NCBI GenBank assembly: GCA_021234155.1
Contig: JAJEKV010000001.1
Coordinates: forward strand, 29,588,177-29,652,176
Reading direction: 5' to 3'
DNA from: Isoetes taiwanensis
Taxonomy: Eukaryota; Streptophyta; Lycopodiopsida; Isoetales; Isoetaceae
DNA length: 64,000 nucleotides
The translations under genes were made by a program, and so were the position numbers. Below are positions 56,610 to 64,000 of the stretch, one piece after another; position 1 is the first letter of the stretch, and the number at the start of each line of letters is the position of its first letter. The notes beneath the pieces were generated by a model. That model was not told the DNA's origin. It did not search any database and saw only the letters and a program-made list of their open reading frames with translations.

Positions 56610-58230
56610 TTGAGTGTGGATGTTGGAAGAATGTGAATGAAGAGGCTTGATGATGAGTGTGATGTAATTGTGAGGATGTGAGGGTTTGTTATCTTTTTAT
56701 TGTAGTGTGTATCTAATTTTATGCTTGTTCTAATTACGTTCTTTTGATGAGATTGAGGTGGTTTATGAGTGTAGTTATTTTTATCTTGTTCTATTTTGTT
56801 TTTGTGGTGTATGTTTCATTCCAATTATATGGTTGTTTTAATATATGGTTGTTGCTATTTTTTTTTTAGTGTTTATCCATTCTATGTTTGTTATAATTGG
56901 GTTGTTTTTTATAGTTGCCATTCCTTTTTAAAAGGTGTATAATCAATCCTCATAGGAATATAAATGTTAGTGTTTAGTATGTTTGTATGGGTGTTTGTTG
57001 TGATTGCAATTTCTTTTTTCTTTTTTTTTAGGTGCACTGGAATTGTTTGTGTTTTAGTACATTTGGATGGGGAAGTGGAAATTCAATTGCGTGTATATGT
57101 GGTAAGCTGTAGTTTGTTGAACATATGCAAGAAGAATGTGGTCTTTTTTTGTAGGCACGTAAATATGTTTCAGTGTCAAGTGTCATGTTTGTACAAGATG
57201 GAGGTGTTTTGGCAGATGACAACAGGATTGAGGTGTTTTGGTGGATGACAACAGGATTGGAGTGTGTTGCTAGATGGCAACACGTGTTTTATTAACAACG
57301 ATATATGGTGGTTTTGTTTTATTGGTGGAGCGATATTTACAATTGTCGCTGTGTGTAAAATATACATGTAAAATGTTTGTAGTCGAAATACAATATACAA
57401 AATTCCTTTTTGCTTTTGTTCCAAAAGGAGCTATGCTTATATTTAGTGTCATTTTTTTAGCGTTTTTCTATTGTTGTGATGTTACTAAAAATCAAGCTTT
57501 AAGGGAGTGTATATGATGCTACGTTTATGTGAGCTTCACTTGTTAGCAATAGCAAAGTAGTTGTGAAGTTTATTGTTTGTAAATAGTTTTTGTTTTAAAT
57601 CCATGAATTACATTCTAGAATGTAATTGAACTTGGACAATCTCGGTAATATGTACTATAGATGCAAATATATGATTGTTATAATTGAATTGTCCTAATAT
57701 AGTTGAGTTTATTTTTGTGTTGTGTATTCAAATATATTGATTGTTATAATTAAGGTTCATTGGTTATGGGTGGTTCCGATCCGTTTTATTTAGTACGGCT
57801 GTAAATATAACATTATTATCTTGAGGTTTGTTGGGTATGTTTGCAATTGCCTTTTTTTAGTTTACATGCAATTTTATGAATATGTTAGTATATTATGGTG
57901 CACCGTAAAGGTGGTTGTAAAACACAAGCATGCATGCTTTTATTGCATTTAAAGTTAGGGAGACCATTTGGCGTATGTGATCGAAACAAAGAGAGAGCAG
58001 CCAATGTGTTAGTATCATCTTCGTTATGAAAATTATTAAACTAATCCCAAAGCAATATAGCAACATGTATAAATCATATTAAATGAAAAGACATTTGTTT
58101 TGCAACTACAACTTGTACTTGTGAAATAAACGACTTCTACTTGTGAAAGAAAGGGCGAGGGTTCAAGATACTTGAACACGTTGAGTGCTTTACTAATATC
58201 AAATGTTCATACAAAGGGAATCTTGCGTGG
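56610..58230. other. AT-rich stretch with degenerate repeats
   Basis: The phrase ATATATTGATTGTTATAATT recurs with changes near 56826, 57668, 57732 and 58679. A tandem pair with GATGACAACAGGATT is at 57215 and 57244. No gene is supported. Confidence 0.4.
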
Positions 58231-58575
58231 CTACTCAAATTGTTCGTGTTGCCAATGAATAGAATCACGTTCCTTGTTTAGAATATCAATGTGATTCTCA
58301 CAAGCTTGCAAATTGGCTTTCGCAACATCTACCTGCAATTGAAAAGCGTCCACTGGCATAATTTGTAACAAAATGTCAGCTGTCTGGAGATACTCTCTCA
58401 ACTCATTTGTATAAGCAATTGTTTCGAATATCTCGTGAACAATTGTGTAGCTACTTGTAGGGTGGGGTGAAGATAAAAGACCTTTAATCTTTTGATACAG
58501 GAAAGCTTGGATACATATGAGGATCTGTTGTCCATACTTGCATGAGGGTTTTTTGCAGCTATTTGGATTAGCCAT
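58231..58575 (-). CDS. Hypothetical protein, 114 aa
   Basis: ATG-started frame (MANPNSCKKPSCKYGQQ) with protein-like composition. A helical N-terminal half (ILICIQAFLYQKIKGLL) is followed by a likely coiled coil from residue 75 (FQLQVDVAKANLQACENHID). I do not recognise it. It sits opposite to the unknown gene at 58715. The T-rich DNA upstream on its strand (58600-58700) could hold a promoter. Confidence 0.4.
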   Translation of the reverse strand: MANPNSCKKPSCKYGQQILICIQAFLYQKIKGLLSSPHPTSSYTIVHEIFETIAYTNELREYLQTADILLQIMPVDAFQLQVDVAKANLQACENHIDILNKERDSIHWQHEQFE

Positions 58576-58714
58576 GATTCTAAATACTTCGAAATGCTTA
58601 GCACTATCATTTGCGATGCTTAGTGTAGTATATATTAAAGAGATTGTCTTTAATTTATTTTTGTATTGTATATTAAAATATATTGAGTGTTATAATTAGG
58701 TTGATTGGTTATGG

Positions 58715-59906
58715 GTGGCCATACCGGACGTGGGTGATGGGCCAACCGACATCACTCTATTTGTTCTTGATAGCCGAGGCACGAGATGGACACATGATGA
58801 TTACAGCACCTTCTACAACACATGCGGTGGTTTTACGATTGAGATGCATTATACCATCGTGACAGTTTGCCACTTCGACATGTCCTACGCATATGGTCTA
58901 TCTGCTGCAAATGATCTAGAATTAAAGTGATGCGGCAAGCAGTAATGATAGATGAAAACAAAGATAATGAGTTCAGTACCGAAAGTAAGATCTCACATGT
59001 GCTAGTCCTTATGATAGTCATTATGGATGATAAGGAATATGAAAGACTCAAGGGGAAACTAGAAGGCGAGAAGATTGCATGGCAGTGCTATCGGCTAGAT
59101 GAACCCCTAGTGAAGAATGTCTTTTATATCGAAACCGCTGATGAAGACAAAGGAAAGAGGGTGTTGGTGGATGTGGAGCTCTTAGAGGAGGAAGAGGAAG
59201 CGGACGAAGAAAACTTGGTCCACCCTATCCTGAATTCACACATCAAGTATGAGCAACTGACTGCGCATAAGGGGAGGCTGAACAAGTACGTGTTTTCTTT
59301 GGCCCTTTCGAGTTATCTGATTGAAGCCTTCTACCCTTTAGAGTCAACGTGCTGGGAGTTTCATGTTGGAGGTTATATCGGTCGGGAAGCTTTGAAGCTA
59401 ACTAGGAAATGCCAAAGTGTTGTCTCCGATGGTCAAGCGAAGGACTTCCTCGATATTTTTTCCGAGAAAGTGCTAGAGGAGGCACCCAGGGGTCCGATAG
59501 GTGGTGCAAGAAATAAAGCTTCCAGCTCTAAGTCCGAATTACCTCCAGATCTGGCTAAAGAACGGGAGGCCATGAGAAAGCACATGGCAACCATGCGGAT
59601 GGATTTTGACCATCAGCCGCTTCCGGATAAGATTGTGGTCGAGAACATGCCTATACTTCCAATCAATAATGAAACTTCGACGGGAGGGGATGTAGACAAT
59701 GCAAACCAAGAACAAAAATTCCAAAATGATGAGAATGCAGATGATAATAGGGATTTGGGACATGAAAGCTCTAGTCAGGTTAGCATAAAGAGTAATGAAG
59801 TATCAACCATAGTTCAAACACTAAGTGATGTGGTTGACACTTCTGGCAGACCGAAGACAGCTGAGAGCAAGGACACCATGGGGGAAGGTGAACATGAACC
59901 AGACAG
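58715..59906 (+). CDS. Unknown protein gene, partial, exon ending at 59906
   Basis: A first open stretch, 58715-58930 (IPDVGDGPTDITLFVLDSRG), has no ATG and ends in a stop. The next frame, opening at 58927, runs 326 codons to a strong donor AG|GTATGT at 59906, after which coding character is lost. Features: VMDDKEYERLKGKLEGEKIA with a helical start, an acidic run (ELLEEEEEADEENL), a globular middle (YVFSLALSSYLIEAFYPLES, CWEFHVGGYIGREALKL) and a disordered polar C-terminal third (ANQEQKFQNDENADDNRDLG). I do not recognise the family. The two frames may be exons or one frame broken near 58927. The downstream exon is not found. Confidence 0.5.
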
Positions 59907-60089
59907 GTATGTCCTTCAAACCGAAATGAAAATCGCGTCAGGCGCGATTTCAATATTTTGTTTTTCTTGTCTTATAAGTGTTTGCTTACGTTATACAGAC
60001 CTAATCCGGTTTCCTTTCAAAAAACCTTCCAAAATCTTAGGTTATAAAAATACGGTTTGTGATTTCGGCCAGATTATGTCCTAGTCCTC

Positions 60090-61380
60090 CTTGTTGTATT
60101 TCTTTCAATAGAACAAAGCTTTATCTTCATTATGCGCTGCCTATATGCATAAACACTCTACTCACATCTTGCATGGGCATAATGCAAAACACATAGTTGT
60201 GCATCATAAATCATACCACATTTACATGCTTTTTACGTGATACCTATCCTGGCCGAATTTAATGTGGTCATGAATCTGCATCCATCACTTTGATGCAATG
60301 AATATGCATAAATATGCATAGCATCCTTCATCAAAAAATATGCATAGCGTCCTTCTCATAAATATGCATAGCGTCCTTCATCAAAACCGTCTCTAACTTG
60401 GTTTAGAAGACTGGAGGATGCTAAAAACCATAAGTGCTATTGTCTGTGGAGAATAACCTCCAACCACTGCAGTTGATGGATGGAAGGTAGTCACTTCTCC
60501 ACCATAGTGCAAAGAAAAACAATCAGTCACAACCAACCTTCAATACATTGGCATAGGAAATACCATATTTAACAAATGCATACCTTTCAGATGCAAACAT
60601 GAATGTGTACCTGGAGTTCAGAATGCAAACATGAACTTAACTTCTCCTTTATCCCAGCAAGGGTCTTGATAAATCTAAAACCACCCATAACCCTGGCCGT
60701 GGAGCATACATAATCCCCACGTGAGTTTTGCTATGCAGCTCGGATTTGCCATGCTTTGGGTATCTGTCAGAGAAAAGAAAACCATGAATACCATATTCAT
60801 ACAAATGTGAAACTAACCAAAGAAATATCAAAATATAAACCTTGCTATCAAAGAAGAGAAAAATAGAGCTTTGGTGACACGGGCTAGAAGAGTACGTCAA
60901 GAAGAGCAAAGCAGTGCCAAATATGGCTGAATTGGCAATTCTATAGCGAGAGCATAGCCATTGCTCTTATAACATGCCTATTCATCTTCATTTGCAAGAC
61001 CCCAAAAAATCCAGGTTTACTTGAAACGGAAAGCAGTGGTATATATCAAATCCAACTCAAAAGATTGTGAAAAGCTTAAATCCATTTCAAAGGGGGCCTT
61101 CATCGCGGTGTTGCAAGGCATAATCATATTGCCCTAAGTCATATGCAACGTTGCTTCTAAGTTTCGAGGAACAAGTGCGCTTCACATCCACTTGGCAATG
61201 GAAACTGCTTCACATCCCTATGTCGTCCACGATAAAACTTGTGCAGGTTACAATCATATGTGCTATCCTTCAGACCCGGCAATCCTTTGGCTTAGGGATA
61301 ACCATCATGACATAGCCAAATCCATTCAAACCTCGTCCTTATAGAGAATAGGGCACAAATTTGTAAGAAAACAAATACCA
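60090..61380. other. Gene-free stretch before the PPR gene 3' end
   Basis: The only structure is the repeat at 60310-60386. A minus frame at 60909-60649 shows no motif. The part nearest 61380 is probably the 3' UTR of the PPR gene. Confidence 0.4.
60310..60386. repeat. Three copies of a 25-bp repeat
   Basis: AAATATGCATAGCGTCCTTC units begin at 60310, 60336 and 60360, each followed by short A-rich spacers. Confidence 0.85.
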
Positions 61381-61383
61381 GGA

Positions 61384-63983
61384 TCACGAGTTCTTTGGAA
61401 GCTGAAGCTGGGGAAGTGGAGTAGATATTTCTGATATGGCAGCATCTTGTTGGTTCATCTGAACTAACTTTTGAAAACATCTTAGTGCTACTTCTGTTTC
61501 ACCATGACTTCGGCATGCACTAAGCAATGCAATGCATGCTTCTGCAGATGAAGAGCACGGTGTAGTCTCAAGTAAGCACTCTGCCTGACACAAAAGCCCT
61601 GACCGTGCAAGGAGATCTATTATGCAGATATAGTGATCCATTGTTGGCATAATTTTATATTTTTCTGTCATGATTTTAAAATATTTATGAGCCTCGACAA
61701 TTAAGCTACAACGACTGCATGCAGTAAGTGGGTGGTTTTTTAATTCACATACTCAAAAAAGCATGTGGGTGACACATGTGCTGCACAAGTGCTGACTGCC
61801 CTTCATTGCCCTTCAAACTGCCCTTCATTGCCCTTCCATAGCCCTTCATTGCCCTTCAAAAAATCATGAGTGTTTTCTACTATATAAAGGATATAATGAG
61901 CATATTAGTGATGCAAATGATGATGACATAAATTATTTGGTGAAGGTGCTTATATGTGCTATGATGGTCAAAAAACTGGGTAGGTCAATAAAAAAGTTAC
62001 CCAAGTAGACAAATGAATGTAATAGCATCTGGCTTTATGCCATGCTCCTGCATATCTTCAAAACATTGTACTGCCATGTTTCCATCATTGTTTTGAACCA
62101 TACGCATTTATCATTGTTGTCCATGACATGAGATTTCTACATGGCAGCTTATCAAAAACCTCTCTTGCTTCTGGAAGTGATCCACATTTAGCATACATGT
62201 CTATCAAGCCATTGCCAATGTTCCCACCAAATCCCTTTAGCAAAATCAGCTTATGGAGCTCTCGGCCCCTGTGTATGGCTCCTATGCTACCACAAGCCCT
62301 CAAGCAGCTACTAAACGTGATAGCATCTGGAGATAAGCCATTGCATTGCATTTGCTCAAGATACTTAAGTACTTCTACAGCACATTCATTTTCAGCAAAC
62401 ACTTCTATTAGTGCATTCCAAGATACAACATTACGAACTGGCAGCTTATTGAAGACTTCCTCTGCCTCCAAAATTGCACCAAGTTTACCATATACGTCAA
62501 TCAAAGTAGTGCCAATAAAAAGATCTTTTTCAAAGCCTTTCCTCACAATCTCCTTGTGTATATGTTGCACACTGTGCACAGATCCTGTATTAGCACACGC
62601 TTTCAAACAGCTTATGAATGCAATAGTGTCTAAGTTTGCGCCTTCCAGTTGCATGAACTCGACATATTTCGGAATATCTAGACCGGGATCTTGTTCAATA
62701 CGTCCTGCAAATATTGCTGTCCAAGTTATGATATCATGAACTGGCATCCTACCAAAAACATCCTGCGCCTCCCAAAATAATGAACATTTTGTATACATGT
62801 CTATGAGAGCATTTCCAAGAACAGTATTGCCATAGAAATTTCTTTGAATGATCAGAGCATGTAGTACCTTTCCACCATGTGAGTGTCTCAGGCTACCACA
62901 AGCTTTCAATCCATAGACAAATGCGATAGCATTTGGAGACATGCCACTTGATTTCATTTTTTCAAAACATTGCAGTGCTTCCACGCTAAACCCATTTTCT
63001 GCATATCCTGCAATTAGCGCACTCCAAGACAGTGCATCTTGAGCAGGAAGTTTGTTGAAGACTTCTTGTGCCTTCTCAAACAAACCATAGCAGGCATAAA
63101 TATCTATTAGAGCATTGCCCAAAAAAGGATTGCTTTCAAATCCCTCCTTTGCGGCCTCATTATGTATCTCTTGTACCTTTTTTACAACTCGCAAATGCTT
63201 ACAAGCTTGCAAGGCAGAAACAAATGTGGTAATAGTCAAGGGTATGCCTTCCAGGTGCATGTGTTCAAAACACTGTATTGCTTCCTTAAATAGTCCACAT
63301 TCAGAATGCCCTAAAATTAATGCATTCCATGACACAACATCACGAACGGGTATGCTATCAAAGACATGCATTGCAGACATGAGCAAACCACACTTTGCAT
63401 ACATGTCTATCAAGGCGTTGCCAACAAAGAGATCTCTCTCAAGTCCCATTTGTGTGATGCTTGCATGAATTTCTTGGCCTCTTTCACCAGCTCTCATGTT
63501 GCCGCAAGCTTTCAAGATGCAAACAAATGTAACCGGATTTGGACATATATTCTCTGCTTGCATATCCTCAAAAAACTTAAGCGCATGTAGATCAAGCCCA
63601 TTTTCCGAATACCTTGCAATTAGTGCATTCCATACAGTGGCGTCCCGAAATGGCAGCTTGTCAAATATTTCACGTGCCTCAGCAAGCGAACCATGTTTTG
63701 CATAGAAGTCCACCAAACTACTCCCAACAAAGGGGTCTTTCTCAGATCCCCCTTGGGCAATATCATTATGTATCTTGCGGGCCCGGTCAATGGCACCTAT
63801 GCAGCCACAGGCCTTCAAGCTGCAAACATATGTCACAGCATTTGGTAGGATGCCCTCTGACTGCATCTGCTCAAAGCATTTCAATGCCTCAAGACCAAAT
63901 CCAGCTTCGGCATAACCTCCAATTAATGTGGTCCACGACACAACATCCTGGACTTCCTGGACCTTAGCGTATATTCATACGCA
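61384..63983 (-). CDS. PLS-type PPR protein gene, partial at the right edge, with a one-base frameshift
   Basis: PPR proteins of this class bind organelle transcripts one base per repeat. The main frame (63983-62085) holds about seventeen repeats in P-L-S order, e.g. VVSWTTLIGGYAEAGFGLEA, FVGNALIDMYAKCGLLMSAM and AITFSSCLRACGSIGAIHRG. At 62098-62099 an extra base turns NAYVQNND into NAYGSKQ-stop. The other frame continues GNMAVQCFEDMQEHGIKPDA to a donor GTAACT at 62000. After an intron of 286 bp, exon 61714-61384 encodes EAHKYFKIMTEKYKIMPTMD, DHYICIIDLLARSGLL and an E-like region (ALLSACRSHGETEVA), ending PKNS-stop. There is no DYW domain. Upstream of 63983 the frame meets a stop, so the N-terminus lies beyond another intron or the edge. 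Confidence 0.88.
61797..61860. repeat. GCCCTTCA minisatellite in the PPR intron
   Basis: Six GCCCTTCA units with short variable spacers, inside the intron at 61715-62000. Confidence 0.85.
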
Positions 63984-64000
63984 AAAAAAACCAAAAAGTT

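Overview
This window is nuclear DNA from a land plant. The evidence is plant-type LTR retrotransposons, a Helitron carrying intron-containing plant gene fragments (chloroplast DEG8-like protease, SnRK2 kinase, PPR protein), a large multi-repeat PPR gene at the right edge, and compact GT-AG introns. The PPR style and the transposon load suggest a fern or another non-seed plant. That is an inference; no marker gene proves it.

Layout. 1-1590 holds no clear gene. 1591-6236 is the 5' part of a decayed Tat-like Ty3/Gypsy element (LTR, gag, protease, start of an archaeal-type RNase H). 6905-41534 is one very large minus-strand Ty3/Gypsy chromovirus: LTRs of about 1.6 kb at both ends, a GCGTG target duplication, an initiator-Met-type primer site and a purine tract. 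In its own orientation it carries, before gag, a histone-H3-like ORF (39204-37983) that begins MARTKQ and ends in an H3 histone fold, then an unknown ORF of about 505 codons (37162-35645). Next come gag and an integrase with a chromodomain; protease, RT and RNase H are deleted. Five 72-bp near-palindromes lie in its leader and its ORF spacer.

Two younger insertions sit inside the chromovirus. A Helitron (about 15028-8799, minus) in its 3' region carries DEG8, SnRK2 and PPR fragments. A plus-strand tandem Tat-like array (16569-34495, LTR-internal-LTR-internal-LTR, GGCAT target duplication) splits the integrase between its first and second catalytic aspartates. The Tat-like elements have an archaeal-type RNase H in front of RT, and their RT-linked RNase H has lost its first catalytic Asp.

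41535-58230 is intergenic DNA with pieces of one LINE family, a SINE with the same 3' end as the LINE, two MITEs, a GAR synthetase pseudogene, a small gene fragment with clean splice sites and an RPA70-like OB-fold gene with defects. 58231-59906 holds two unrecognised coding units. 61384 to the right edge is a PPR gene on the minus strand with a single-base frameshift.

The best candidate for something undescribed is the chromovirus with its histone-H3-derived accessory protein, unknown second ORF and repeated hairpins. A separate technical point: the damage in copy A of the Tat array is concentrated at CAG/CTG sites, which looks like base-calling error at CHG-methylated cytosines. Some frameshifts here may therefore not be real.
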